A stretch of 64,000 bases of DNA. Source: Polyangiaceae bacterium (GTDB taxonomy: Bacteria > Myxococcota_A > Polyangia > Polyangiales > Polyangiaceae). Positions within the stretch are counted from its first letter, which is position 1; each line of letters starts with the position of its first letter. Under the pieces are notes generated by a model. The model did no database searches, was not told the origin of the DNA, and saw nothing but the letters and a program-made list of their open reading frames with translations. The position numbers were made by a program, and so were the translations under genes. Positions 25,963 through 34,958 of this stretch are shown one piece after another. Where the stretch lies: the NCBI GenBank assembly GCA_029266615.1, contig JAQSWN010000043.1:1-64000 (forward strand), given 5' to 3'.

Positions 25963-27323
25963 CCGCTCGCCTCCGCCTCGCCGCCTTCGCGTGCCTCTTG
26001 CTCGCCATCGCGCTGCCCGCCGCCGCGCAGAAGAAAGAGCCGGCCAAGAACGGCAAAGAGGCCGAAAAGCCCGCCGCGCCCGAGCAAGTTCAGCTCGAGC
26101 AGAACGAAGAGCTGAGCCTCGCCGTCGGCGAGAACCGAACGCTCTCCGCAATGGACGTAAAGAGCTTCGCGGAAGGTGTGAAGGGCATCGCGGACGTGCG
26201 GCTCACCCCCGACAGCTCGCAGTTCGTGATCGTCGGACAGAAGCCAGGCAGCACGACGCTGCTCTTGCTGAAGAACGACAGGACACAAGTAAACTATCAA
26301 ATCAACGTCTCTCCTCGACCGATGCAGAGCGTCGAGCGCGAGCTGCTGCAGCTCTTGGAAGGGACCACGGGCGTGCGCGTGCGTCGGGTCGGCGCGCGTC
26401 TCTTCATCGAAGGCGGCGTGAGCACGGAGCCGGAGCTCAAGCGCATCGCGCAGATCGCGTCTCTGTTCCCTGGTCAGGTGGAGTCCTTGGTCGTGCTCGG
26501 CGGCGCAGCCGCGGAGAGCAAGCTCAACATCCGCGTAGACTTTCTGTTCGTGCAGTTCGACCGCACGAAGGGCTACCAAGCCGGCGTGAGCTGGCCGGGC
26601 AAGTTCGGCGGCTTGAAGCTCAGCAAGTTCTCCGGCGAGTTGGATTTGCTCGCGGGCGCGGCGACCTCGGCGCAGGCCAGCGTTATCGACCAACCGTTGC
26701 CGGGCTTGGATCTCGCCGCGACGAAAGGCTGGGCCAAGGTGCTCAAGCACTCCACGGTCATCGCCTCCAATGGCACGGAGGCGACGTTCTCGAGCGGAGG
26801 CGAGCAGAACTACCTCGTGACTACCGGTTTCGCGGCGACGCTGACCCAAATCCGCTTCGGTACCAACGTGAAGGTGCTGCCGCGCTTCGACTCGACCAGC
26901 AAGGAGCTGCGCGTTCAGCTGGAAGCAGAGGTCATGGATCTCACGCCGCCGGTCGCCACCGGCGCCGATCTGCCCGGGCGCAACGTGTCCAAGCTCAACA
27001 CCGCGGTCGCGCTCAGGCTCGGCCAGTCGATCGTGCTTTCCGGCATCCGCTCCCGGTCGCAACGCCACTCGGTCGGCGGCTTGCCCCTGCTCAGCGAGAT
27101 TCCTCTGCTCGGCTTGCTGTTCGGCTCTCATGGGGACGCGCAAGAAGAGGTGGAGGGCGCCATCTTCGTCGTACCGAGCGTGATCGAATCGATCCCGAAG
27201 GGCGCGCAAGAGGTGCTCGACGGCGCGCTCCAGGACTACCAAGAGTTCAGCGGAGACATGAACGACGTCAACGCTTGGGAGAAGAATCCGGCCACCGCGC
27301 CCGGGGTGAGGACTCAGCCATGA
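25959..27323 (+). CDS. cpaC: Tad secretin CpaC/RcpA
   Basis: 454-aa outer-membrane secretin for the Tad pilus. A signal peptide (LAAFACLLLAIALPAAAQ) is followed by an N-terminal domain with SLAVGENRTL and the BON-like part RVRRVGARLFIEGGV. The secretin core at about 200-420 includes TFSSGGEQNYLV, VEVMDLTPP-type strands and the conserved end IVLSGIRSRSQ, VGGLPLLSEIPLLGLLF. The length is typical. It would form the pore through which the Flp fibre leaves. It overlaps cpaB and the FHA-tadA gene by 4 nt each. Confidence 0.9.
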   Translation: MTARLRLAAFACLLLAIALPAAAQKKEPAKNGKEAEKPAAPEQVQLEQNEELSLAVGENRTLSAMDVKSFAEGVKGIADVRLTPDSSQFVIVGQKPGSTTLLLLKNDRTQVNYQINVSPRPMQSVERELLQLLEGTTGVRVRRVGARLFIEGGVSTEPELKRIAQIASLFPGQVESLVVLGGAAAESKLNIRVDFLFVQFDRTKGYQAGVSWPGKFGGLKLSKFSGELDLLAGAATSAQASVIDQPLPGLDLAATKGWAKVLKHSTVIASNGTEATFSSGGEQNYLVTTGFAATLTQIRFGTNVKVLPRFDSTSKELRVQLEAEVMDLTPPVATGADLPGRNVSKLNTAVALRLGQSIVLSGIRSRSQRHSVGGLPLLSEIPLLGLLFGSHGDAQEEVEGAIFVVPSVIESIPKGAQEVLDGALQDYQEFSGDMNDVNAWEKNPATAPGVRTQP

Positions 27324-29071
27324 ACTTGGAGGTCGTGGTCGAAGCCAGCACCGGTCATCGCCACGTCGCCCACATGCTGGCGCAAGGCCCCCTCTCGGTC
27401 GGCCGCGGCGAAGAGTGTGACGTCCAGCTGGACGACAACCACATCTCACGGCGTCATGTGCTGCTCACGGCGCAGCCCGGCGTCCTGCGCGTGCAGGACA
27501 TCTCCACCAATGGCACGCTCGCGGGGGACCAGCTGCTGCGCGGCGGAAGCGTCGACGTAGCCTACGGCACTCCCATTCTGCTGGGTTTTCACACGATTTA
27601 CGTGCGCAACCTCGAGTCAGGGGCGCGCAACTCGGCGGCGCCCGACGAGCCCGCCATCGTCAACCAGACGGTCGTGTTGGCTCCGGTCGTGCCGCTCCAT
27701 CCGGTCGCGAAGACCGAGCCGGCGCCGGCGGCGGCGCCGAGCATCTCCCTGGTTCCTCCGCTCGCGCCTGCCGCCCCTCGCGTCGAGGGTGCGCTCGCGC
27801 TCCCCGAGGCGGACGGCCCGCTCCGTCGCGAGATCCATCGCCGCCTGCTCGAGCATCTCGATCTCGCGATGACCGAGACCTCACGCCTGGACGACCCGTC
27901 GTTCAGGCCCCGCGTGCTCACCGCCCTCCGGCGCATCGTCAAGCTGCTGGAGGATCGCATCCCGGCGGGAGTGGATCGGGATCGGCTCGTCGGCGAGATG
28001 GCGGACGAAGCGCTCGGTCTGGGGCCGCTCGAACACCTCCTGAGCGACCCGGCCGTGTCCGAGATCATGGTGATCGACGCCGACACGATTTACGTGGAGC
28101 GCGCCGGGAAGATCACCAAGAGCGTTCAGCATTTTACGGACGAAGAGCGCGTGCGCGCGGTGATCGAGCGCATCGTTACCCCGCTCGGTCGGCGCATCGA
28201 CGAGTCCTCGCCGCTCGTCGACGCGCGCTTGCCGGACGGCTCGCGCGTCAACGCCATCATCAAGCCGCTCGCGCTCAAGGGCTCTTGCATCACGATCCGC
28301 AAGTTCCCGAAGAGCGCGCTGGATTTGAAGCGCCTCTATGAGCTCTCTGCGCTCTCCCCGGCCATGGGCACGTTCCTGACCCGGAGCGTCATCGCCAAGA
28401 AGAACATCGTCATCTCCGGCGGCACCGGCAGCGGTAAGACCACGCTGCTCAACGTGCTCTCCGCGTTCATCCCGAACGACGAGCGCATCGTCACGATCGA
28501 AGACTCCGCGGAGCTCCGGTTGGAACAGCCGCACGTGGTCTCGCTCGAGACCCGACCGCCCAACATGGAGGGCAAGGGCCAGTACACGATCCGTGACCTG
28601 GTCAAGAACGCGCTCCGCATGCGCCCGGACCGGATCGTCGTCGGCGAGTGCCGCGGCGGAGAAGCGCTGGACATGCTGCAGGCCATGAATACCGGCCACG
28701 ACGGCTCGCTCACCACGACCCACGCGAACTCGCCGGCGGAGGCGCTCGCTCGCTTGGAGACGCTCTGCTTGATGGCAGGCGTGGAGCTGCCGTCGCGCGC
28801 CATCCGCGAGCAAATCGCGAGCAGCATACAGCTGATCGTGCAGCAGACGCGCCTGTCGGACGGAACGCGCAAGGTGGTCGCCATTAGCGAGGTGTGCGGG
28901 CTGGACCAGCGCGGCGACTTCGAGCTGCGTCGCATCTACGGGTTCGACCGCCAAGGGACCGGACCCAACGGAGAGGTATTGGGCAATTTCCTCGCCAGCG
29001 GCTACTTGCCGAGCTTTTTGGACGAGCTCATCGTGCGGGGCTTGATCAAGCCGGGGGAGCGCTACCTGTGA
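27320..29071 (+). CDS. tadA: Tad pilus ATPase TadA/CpaF fused to an N-terminal FHA domain
   Basis: 583-aa secretion ATPase. Residues about 1-95 form an FHA domain ([31 protein letters not shown]-type strand), then a Pro/Ala linker, then the full TadA/CpaF ATPase: [27 protein letters not shown], Walker [11 protein letters not shown], Asp box EDSAELR, Walker B-like [20 protein letters not shown] and the His box [11 protein letters not shown]. The ATPase powers Flp assembly at the inner membrane. An FHA head would allow phosphothreonine-dependent control. A second, FHA-less TadA is encoded at 32292. ATG at 27320 overlaps the cpaC stop by 4 nt. Confidence 0.92.
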   Translation: MNLEVVVEASTGHRHVAHMLAQGPLSVGRGEECDVQLDDNHISRRHVLLTAQPGVLRVQDISTNGTLAGDQLLRGGSVDVAYGTPILLGFHTIYVRNLESGARNSAAPDEPAIVNQTVVLAPVVPLHPVAKTEPAPAAAPSISLVPPLAPAAPRVEGALALPEADGPLRREIHRRLLEHLDLAMTETSRLDDPSFRPRVLTALRRIVKLLEDRIPAGVDRDRLVGEMADEALGLGPLEHLLSDPAVSEIMVIDADTIYVERAGKITKSVQHFTDEERVRAVIERIVTPLGRRIDESSPLVDARLPDGSRVNAIIKPLALKGSCITIRKFPKSALDLKRLYELSALSPAMGTFLTRSVIAKKNIVISGGTGSGKTTLLNVLSAFIPNDERIVTIEDSAELRLEQPHVVSLETRPPNMEGKGQYTIRDLVKNALRMRPDRIVVGECRGGEALDMLQAMNTGHDGSLTTTHANSPAEALARLETLCLMAGVELPSRAIREQIASSIQLIVQQTRLSDGTRKVVAISEVCGLDQRGDFELRRIYGFDRQGTGPNGEVLGNFLASGYLPSFLDELIVRGLIKPGERYL

Positions 29072-29925
29072 GCGAGCTCTTGGTGCTCAAGGCGGGGGCG
29101 AGTTTGCTCCTCGGCTTCGCGCTGCTCTCCGGCGTGTTCCTCACCGCGCGAGATCCGGGCTCGTTGCCGTACCGCTACTGGTCGCTCTACGAAGCCTATC
29201 TGAACCGCAAGCTACGGCAGATGTTCATGCCGACGCACGGCCGGGTCATCATTTGGTGCCAGGTCGCTTCCATTGCCGTGAGCTTGTGCATCGGCCTCGT
29301 GCTGGCCAGCGGGGCCGCGTACGGCGCCGTGATACCAATCGCGTTCGGCCCCGCCCTCTACATCGAGCAGCTACGTCGCCTGCGCGTGCGCGCCATCGAG
29401 TCCAAAATCGACGGCTTCGTGCTGACATTGGCCAATGCGCTCAAGGCGACGCCGAGCATCGGCAACGCGCTCGCCTACACCCAGCCGCTCTTGGCCGCGC
29501 CGTTGGACGCGGAGGTCGCGCTCGCCCTGAAGGAGATGCGGCTCGGTAACACCGTCGACCAGGCGCTGCTCAGCATGGCTGGTCGGATACGCAGCACGCA
29601 GCTGGACGCCGCGCTTTCGGGCTTGCTAATCGGGCGCCAAGTCGGCGGGGATTTACCCAAAATTCTAGAAAAGACCGCGGAAACGCTGCGGGAGATGGCG
29701 CGCCTTCAGGGTGTTGTTCGGTCGAAGACCGCGGAGGGCAAGGCCCAGCTCGCGGTACTCGCCATCTTCCCGGCCGTCATCCTGCTGATGTTCGACACGG
29801 TCAGCAAAGGCTACTTCGATCCACTCACACAGTCCGTGATCGGCTGGGCCATCATCGCGCTGTCGGTAGGGTTGTGGATCGCGTCGTTACTCACTGCACG
29901 CAAAGTGCTGGCGGTGGACATATGA
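29068..29925 (+). CDS. tadB: Tad inner-membrane platform protein TadB
   Basis: 285-aa membrane protein of the T2SSF/TadB family. There are two N-terminal helices, a cytoplasmic part with the F-domain hallmarks (ESKIDGFVLTLANALKATPSIGNAL, ARLQGVVRSKTAEGKAQ), and two C-terminal helices. It forms the inner-membrane platform with TadC and contacts the TadA ATPase. GTG at 29068 is preceded by GGGGGAG and overlaps the tadA stop by 4 nt; the open frame upstream is not family-like. It overlaps tadC by 4 nt. Confidence 0.88.
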   Translation: MSELLVLKAGASLLLGFALLSGVFLTARDPGSLPYRYWSLYEAYLNRKLRQMFMPTHGRVIIWCQVASIAVSLCIGLVLASGAAYGAVIPIAFGPALYIEQLRRLRVRAIESKIDGFVLTLANALKATPSIGNALAYTQPLLAAPLDAEVALALKEMRLGNTVDQALLSMAGRIRSTQLDAALSGLLIGRQVGGDLPKILEKTAETLREMARLQGVVRSKTAEGKAQLAVLAIFPAVILLMFDTVSKGYFDPLTQSVIGWAIIALSVGLWIASLLTARKVLAVDI

Positions 29926-30833
29926 GTCTCGCGCCGTTCCTGCTGCGGGTGACGATATCGTGCACCACGTTCGCGACGCTATTTTTGGTGACGTACACGG
30001 TCGCCAGCGTGCCCTCGGCTCTGCCCAGCTACCTCGGCGTGCGCGGGCTGAAGCGCCTCCGAGCGGAGCAGAAGAACGGGCTATTTCGCTCGATCGAGCC
30101 GATTTTGCGCTGGCTAGGCGCTCGCATCAGACCCCTCCTGAGCGACACTTTCCGCGGCCGCATCGATCGCCAGATCACGCTCTCGGGCGACTTCTGGGGG
30201 TTGCAACCCGAGGAGTGCGTCGCGCTCACGATCTTCTCTCTTCTAGCCGGGCTGAGCGCAGGCGCGGTCTATGGCACGCTGCTTTCACGCGGGTTTCTGT
30301 ACGTGCTCCTGGGCGGAATGATCGGCGGAATGCTGCCCTATCTGCAGCTCACCGGCATCGAGCAGGAGCGACGCAAGCGAGTTCAAAACGGCTTACCCTA
30401 CGTCATCGACTTGCTCTCGCTCGGTCTTTCCGCGGGTCTAGATTTCCCGGGTGCGCTCCGACAAGTGATCGACAAGAGCAGCAGCAGCGGCGACGCGTTG
30501 ATCGAAGAGCTGAACCTCATTCTGCAGGAGTTGCAGGTCGGTAAGACCCGCAAGCAGGCGCTGGAGCAACTCGTGACGCGGGTGCCGTGCGAGGTCGTGC
30601 GCGAGTTCGTAGGCGCCGTGACTCAAGCCGAGGAGCGCGGTAACCCGCTCGGCCACGTCTTGGAGATTCAAGCCGAGGCCTCCCGGCAACGTCGATCCAC
30701 GCGCGCGGAAGAGGCGGCGTCTCGCGCCAGCGTGAAGATGCTGGGGCCGATGGTGCTGGTGTTCGCGGCCATCCTGCTGCTCATCGTTTCGCCGATGTTT
30801 TTGCAGATTCAAGACGCGTTCCAGGGCGACTGA
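29922..30833 (+). CDS. tadC: Tad inner-membrane platform protein TadC
   Basis: 303-aa T2SSF family member, partner of TadB. It has N-terminal and central hydrophobic helices, the F-domain motifs RVQNGLPYVIDLLSLGLSAGLDF and FVGAVTQAEERGNPLGHVL, and a C-terminal helix pair ending LIVSPMFLQIQDAFQ. ATG at 29922 lies within the tadB stop (ATGA). The order tadA-tadB-tadC is standard. Confidence 0.9.
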   Translation: MSLAPFLLRVTISCTTFATLFLVTYTVASVPSALPSYLGVRGLKRLRAEQKNGLFRSIEPILRWLGARIRPLLSDTFRGRIDRQITLSGDFWGLQPEECVALTIFSLLAGLSAGAVYGTLLSRGFLYVLLGGMIGGMLPYLQLTGIEQERRKRVQNGLPYVIDLLSLGLSAGLDFPGALRQVIDKSSSSGDALIEELNLILQELQVGKTRKQALEQLVTRVPCEVVREFVGAVTQAEERGNPLGHVLEIQAEASRQRRSTRAEEAASRASVKMLGPMVLVFAAILLLIVSPMFLQIQDAFQGD

Positions 30834-30835
30834 CG

Positions 30836-31726
30836 ATGAACGAAGTTCCAATCCTCAAGCTCAGCGTGCGCCACGACGACGGTACACGGCAGGACCTCAC
30901 CGTCGACGCGACGCAAGCGCTGATCGGCAGCGGGTCTCACTGCGAGATCCGCCTTCCGGCGGAGGACTCGGCCGTCGAGCAGCTGCTCATCTCCGTGGAT
31001 GGCACGGGCATATTCGGTCAGGTGCGCAGCATGGAGCGCCCGGTCACGCTCAATGGCGTGCCATTCGTGGAGGGCCGGCTGCTCGCGGACGGGCTGCTCC
31101 GCATCGGCCGCGTGGAGATTTTCGTGTCGATCGCTGAGTCCGGAGCCGCGCGCAGCGCCACCGGCTCGAAGAAGGATGGCGGCGGTAGCCCCGCCATCTA
31201 CGCGATGGCGGCGGTCGGGTTTCCGCTGGGCTTCTACTTACTCCTGACTCAAAGCCCTGCCGACGCCGCGCTCCCGACGGAGGTGCAGCCACCGCCGCTG
31301 TTCGCGGCCGCCAGCGCGACGCGCTGCCCGGAAGCAGCCCCCGAATCCGCGCTCGCGCTGGGGCACGAGGAGCTGCGGCGGGCGGAGACGGCGCGCGAGC
31401 GAGCGCCTTTCAGCGGGCAAGACGCGGTGGTCGCGGTGAACACCTTTCAACGCGCGGCCGCCTGTTTCACCCGCGCGGAAGCGCCGGAGCGGTTCCGCGA
31501 CGCAACGCTCCAAAGCGAGAACATGCAGAAGAGCGTGGAGCTGGACTTCCACGTTCACCGCGTGCGTTTGGAGCGCGCGCTCGCGACCAAGAGCTACGAG
31601 GAGGCGCGCACGGAGGTGCGGCTACTCCTCTCTTACGTCGGCCGCCAAACGACTCCCTACTCCAGCTGGCTCAACTCGCTCGACCGCCAAATCGAGCTCA
31701 AGTTCGCCGGGAAGAAGCGTCAATGA
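30836..31726 (+). CDS. FHA-like membrane protein of the Tad operon
   Basis: 296-aa protein: an N-terminal FHA-like beta domain (about 1-100: ALIGSGSHCEIRLPAEDSAVEQ, LLRIGRVEIFV), degenerate because the SRRH signature is replaced; one membrane helix (YAMAAVGFPLGFYLLLTQ, about 120-138); and a periplasmic helical region with a Cys pair. It starts 2 nt after tadC and overlaps the TPR lipoprotein gene by 4 nt. It may couple phospho-signalling or scaffold the basal body; this is inference. Loss of the phosphothreonine-binding residues would argue against ligand binding. Confidence 0.62.
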   Translation: MNEVPILKLSVRHDDGTRQDLTVDATQALIGSGSHCEIRLPAEDSAVEQLLISVDGTGIFGQVRSMERPVTLNGVPFVEGRLLADGLLRIGRVEIFVSIAESGAARSATGSKKDGGGSPAIYAMAAVGFPLGFYLLLTQSPADAALPTEVQPPPLFAAASATRCPEAAPESALALGHEELRRAETARERAPFSGQDAVVAVNTFQRAAACFTRAEAPERFRDATLQSENMQKSVELDFHVHRVRLERALATKSYEEARTEVRLLLSYVGRQTTPYSSWLNSLDRQIELKFAGKKRQ

Positions 31727-32295
31727 TTCGTACCCTGACTTTGCTCCTTGCGGCGGTGCTCGCCACCGGCTGCGCTCGCGGCCCCTCGATGGAAGCGGCG
31801 ACGCCGGCCGAGCAAGCCGCCGAAAACGAACGCGAGAAGAGCCTGCTGATGGATCGCGCTCGGGCCGCCTACGCGCGCGCCGACTACACGCGCGCCGAGC
31901 AGTACTTGAACCTCGCCCGCGAGAGCGGCATGGACCAACGCGAGATCACGCCGCTGCTGATCGACGTTTGCGTGAAGGACCAACGCTACCGCGCGGCGCT
32001 CCAGTACAGCCAAGAGCACTTGCGCCGTCACCCGCGCGCCTACCGGCTGCGCTTCGTCCAAGCCACGCTCTTGGCCGCGGTGGGAGACATAGCGCGAGCG
32101 CGCGAGGAGCTGGAGCGCGTGCTCAGCGCCAAGCCACAACACGCGGATGCGCACTACAGCCTTGCCGTGTTGCTCCGCGACGAGCTCGGCAACCGCTTGG
32201 AGGCCGACGAGCACTTTCGCGACTACCTGCGCCTGGCGCCCAGCGGCGTCCACGCCGAGGAAGCCGGGGAGTCCTTGCTGGAGGCCGTACCGTGA
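31723..32295 (+). CDS. tadD: TadD-like TPR lipoprotein
   Basis: 190-aa lipoprotein (lipobox ATGC) with about four TPR-type helix pairs (ARADYTRAEQYLNLARESG, RYRAALQYSQEHLRRHP, DIARAREELERVLSAKP, EADEHFRDYLRLAPSG). TadD is a TPR lipoprotein that supports secretin assembly as a pilotin-like factor. Position within the locus and architecture support this. It overlaps neighbours by 4 nt on both sides. Confidence 0.78.
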   Translation: MIRTLTLLLAAVLATGCARGPSMEAATPAEQAAENEREKSLLMDRARAAYARADYTRAEQYLNLARESGMDQREITPLLIDVCVKDQRYRAALQYSQEHLRRHPRAYRLRFVQATLLAAVGDIARAREELERVLSAKPQHADAHYSLAVLLRDELGNRLEADEHFRDYLRLAPSGVHAEEAGESLLEAVP

Positions 32296-33437
32296 TCGCT
32301 CCCAGCGTCTACGCCGAAACACTGCTCGGCTTCCTGGAGCCGGTCCGAAAGTTTTTGGACGACCCTAGCGTCTCGGAAATCATGATCAACGGGCCGAGCG
32401 TCGTCTTCATCGAGCGGCGCGGCCAGCTAGAGGCGACCGACGCGCGCTTCGAGAGCCGTGAAGCGATCCTGTGCGCGCTCAGAAACGCGGCCCAGTTCGT
32501 CGGCAAGCACGTGGACGAGCTGCACCCCATCTTGGAAGCGCGCATGCCGGACGGCTCGCGCCTGCAAGCCGTCATCCCGCCCGCCGCGCCGGACGGCCCT
32601 TATGTCTCCATTCGACGCTTCTCCAAAGACAGCTTCAGCTTGAGTCGCCTTCTGGACCTCGGGACGTTGACGCAAGACGCGCACGACTCCTTGGACGCGA
32701 TGGTTCACTCGAAGCTGAACGTGATGATCGCGGGCGGCACCGGCAGTGGCAAGACCTCGCTCCTCAACGCATTCACCCACTTCATCCCGCGCGGCGAGCG
32801 CATCGCCGTCATCGAGGACTCGAAAGAAGTGCAGGTGCAGCACCCCCACGTCGTACAGCTGGAAGCACGCCCGGCCGACCCGCAAGGCCGCGGCGCCGTA
32901 AGCATCCGTGACCTCTTCCGCGCCACCTTGCGTATGCGGCCGGATCGCATCGTGATCGGCGAAATCCGCGGCGGGGAGGCCCTGGACATCATTCAGGCGA
33001 TGGTCAGCGGTCACGGCGGCTGCTTGGGCACGCTCCACGCTACTTACCCGCGCGACACGCTCACGCGCTTGGAGACGATGGCCATGATGAGTGACGTCGA
33101 GCTGCCGCTGGCGGCGCTACGGCTACAGATCGCGTCGGGCGTGAACGTCATCGTGCAAGTCTCCCGATTGAGCGACGGCTCCCGCAAGTTGACGCACATC
33201 ACGGAAGTTGCCGGCTTCGACATGCACAGTGGTCGCTACGAGCTGCACGACATTTTCGCGCGGCAGTACTACGGGCAAGACTCGCATGGACGCATCCAGA
33301 GCGACCTTCTGCCGACCGGCTACGTGCCGAGCTTCGTCTCGATGTTGCGCGACCACGGCAAGGATCTCCCGGCCGCCGTTTACGACGCCGCGGAGCGCCG
33401 CATCGCCGGGCAAGCGCCGCAGGAGTCAAAGCCGTGA
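32292..33437 (+). CDS. Second TadA/CpaF-type secretion ATPase
   Basis: 381-aa ATPase without an FHA domain. It has FLDDPSVSEIMINGPSVVFIE, the Walker [11 protein letters not shown], Asp box EDSKEVQ, MRPDRIVIGEIRGGEALDII, and the His box GTLHATYPRDTLTRLE. GTG at 32292 lies in the upstream stop. Its sequence is clearly divergent from the first TadA, so it is not a recent duplicate. In Tad loci a single ATPase usually suffices; two may separate assembly from retraction or serve different pilins. All catalytic motifs look intact. Confidence 0.88.
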   Translation: MIAPSVYAETLLGFLEPVRKFLDDPSVSEIMINGPSVVFIERRGQLEATDARFESREAILCALRNAAQFVGKHVDELHPILEARMPDGSRLQAVIPPAAPDGPYVSIRRFSKDSFSLSRLLDLGTLTQDAHDSLDAMVHSKLNVMIAGGTGSGKTSLLNAFTHFIPRGERIAVIEDSKEVQVQHPHVVQLEARPADPQGRGAVSIRDLFRATLRMRPDRIVIGEIRGGEALDIIQAMVSGHGGCLGTLHATYPRDTLTRLETMAMMSDVELPLAALRLQIASGVNVIVQVSRLSDGSRKLTHITEVAGFDMHSGRYELHDIFARQYYGQDSHGRIQSDLLPTGYVPSFVSMLRDHGKDLPAAVYDAAERRIAGQAPQESKP

Positions 33438-34114
33438 GCGGACGAGGACCCCATCATGACGCCTTCGACAGCGAAGAGAGCTCCGGAGTAACGACCATGG
33501 CGCCAGTACCAGCCAAGACTTTACGGCTCAGCGAGCTCGACGAGAGCGACCGCACCGCCTACTTCTCGGTGACCGCGCTCATGGAACGCGGCAAGGCCGT
33601 CGCCGCCCGCACGCAGCCGCCCCCGCCCATCGCGGAGCCTGCGCGGCTCGCCTCGGAGCCCCCGCTGGCGGCGCCCGTCACGACCAGTGCGCCCCCCCAA
33701 GCCAAGCCGAGCATCTTGGAGCAACTCCGAGACGCGTCGATGGCGCGCAAGGCGACTCTCGTCATCATGCCGCTCTTGATTGGCTTCATCGCAATGAACC
33801 CCGTCTTCGAAGCGGAGATGACCGGGGGCGCCTCGCCGCAGCCATCCGCCAGCCACGCCCCCGCGTTGCCGCAGCACGTCGGCGAGTCGGACGCTCAGAC
33901 TCGGTTGGCGCCCACACCCGCCGAACCCCCGCCGGTGTTGCCCAAGGGAGTCACCTTGGAGCGCGCGGCCGCCGACGCGATCGCGGGCGGTGACTTCCAA
34001 CGCGCCCTCGGTTTCTACCGCGAGCTATCGCGCCGCAGTCCCGAGAACGCGTCGTACCGTGAGGCCGCCCGCATCCTGGAGCGGCGTGCGCTTGCGCTTG
34101 GGAAGCAGCCGTGA
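33434..34114 (+). CDS. Single-pass membrane protein of the Tad operon
   Basis: 226-aa protein, GTG start overlapping the upstream stop by 4 nt. A cytoplasmic, Pro/Ala-rich N-terminus of about 105 residues precedes a membrane helix (ATLVIMPLLIGFIAMNPVF) and a periplasmic C-terminus with a TPR-like unit (DAIAGGDFQRALGFYRELSRRSP). I recognise no family. The membrane-plus-TPR plan echoes TadD and the FHA-like protein, so a basal-body scaffold is possible. Confidence 0.6.
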   Translation: MSGRGPHHDAFDSEESSGVTTMAPVPAKTLRLSELDESDRTAYFSVTALMERGKAVAARTQPPPPIAEPARLASEPPLAAPVTTSAPPQAKPSILEQLRDASMARKATLVIMPLLIGFIAMNPVFEAEMTGGASPQPSASHAPALPQHVGESDAQTRLAPTPAEPPPVLPKGVTLERAAADAIAGGDFQRALGFYRELSRRSPENASYREAARILERRALALGKQP

Positions 34115-34656
34115 AGCGCGCATCGCTCGCCGCCCTGCTCTTGCTCACCGCCGGGTGCGACACCTCCGGCTTTCGCGACGCATACATGTCGCTGGATTCG
34201 TCCGGGGACCGTAAGCGCGAGCGCTTCTTCACGGACACGGAGACCATCTACTGCATCGCCGAGATTGCGAGCGGTGTGGACGACGTGACGGTGAGCGCGC
34301 GGCTCCGGGCCCAGCAGATTTACGATCCGCGTGACGGCCGGGTCACCAACGTCGACTACGACCTCGGGATTTCCGAAGAAGCTCCGGGCCAGGGGGAGGT
34401 CATCACCATATCCTTCGAGCTCGAACGACCCGACGCGGACGGGCCCTACGCGGCGGGGCGCTTCGTGTGCGAGCTTGCGATCGATGGTGAAGTGAAGGAG
34501 CGCGTGCCGTTCGAAGTCGCGATCCCAGACTGCCCGGCCGCGCCCATTTTTTCCGGCGGAGTTTGCGCCGGTTTCGTGTTGGACGGCGCGCGTTGTGCGG
34601 GCGCGTTGGGCGACGAATGCGCGTGCGGCAGCGACGGACTTTGGTCATGCGAATAA
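34111..34656 (+). CDS. Lipoprotein with Cys-rich tail, Tad operon
   Basis: 181-aa predicted lipoprotein (lipobox LTAGC) with a beta-rich central part (TDTETIYCIAEIASGVDDVTVSARLRA begins it; quoted in part) and a C-terminal tail GARCAGALGDECACGSDGLW with closely spaced Cys. It overlaps the preceding gene by 4 nt. No family recognised. Possibly a surface component of the pilus system. Confidence 0.6.
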   Translation: MKRASLAALLLLTAGCDTSGFRDAYMSLDSSGDRKRERFFTDTETIYCIAEIASGVDDVTVSARLRAQQIYDPRDGRVTNVDYDLGISEEAPGQGEVITISFELERPDADGPYAAGRFVCELAIDGEVKERVPFEVAIPDCPAAPIFSGGVCAGFVLDGARCAGALGDECACGSDGLWSCE

Positions 34657-34952
34657 CGATGATGTGGGGAGTGCTGAGCGCGTTGGTCGGGTCACTCGCC
34701 TGCAGCGACGACCACTACGAGGGCGGAGGCCGGCGCCAAGAAGTGCCGACCAAGGAGGAGTCGACCCAAGGTCCCAATATCGGCCCGGGCAAAGGGACGA
34801 GCACGGAGGCCGGCGCCTCCACCTTGGGTGGCAGCGCGGGCGCGGCCGGGCAGAGCGCTGCCGGCGTCGGAGGCACCCTGTTCCCGTTCCCTTTTCCGCT
34901 CGGCGGGGCCGCGAGTAGCGGCGCCGCGGGTAGCGGCGGCACTGGCGGCTAA
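34647..34952 (+). CDS. Small Gly-rich lipoprotein at the end of the Tad operon
   Basis: 101-aa predicted lipoprotein (MMWGVLSALVGSLACSDD) whose mature part is mostly a Gly/Ser/Ala/Thr linker with FPFPFPLGG near the end and no folded domain. It looks like the linker of other lipoproteins here with nothing attached. ATG at 34647 overlaps the upstream gene by 10 nt; ATG at 34659 and 34662 are alternatives. It ends 6 nt before a convergent gene. A truncated remnant or a small surface lipoprotein are both possible. Confidence 0.5.
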   Translation: MRITMMWGVLSALVGSLACSDDHYEGGGRRQEVPTKEESTQGPNIGPGKGTSTEAGASTLGGSAGAAGQSAAGVGGTLFPFPFPLGGAASSGAAGSGGTGG

Positions 34953-34958
34953 GCTCGG

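Noticed and set aside
25581-27449. 622-codon minus-strand open frame
   Set aside because: It is antisense to cpaB and cpaC, which have clear family motifs; a shadow frame.
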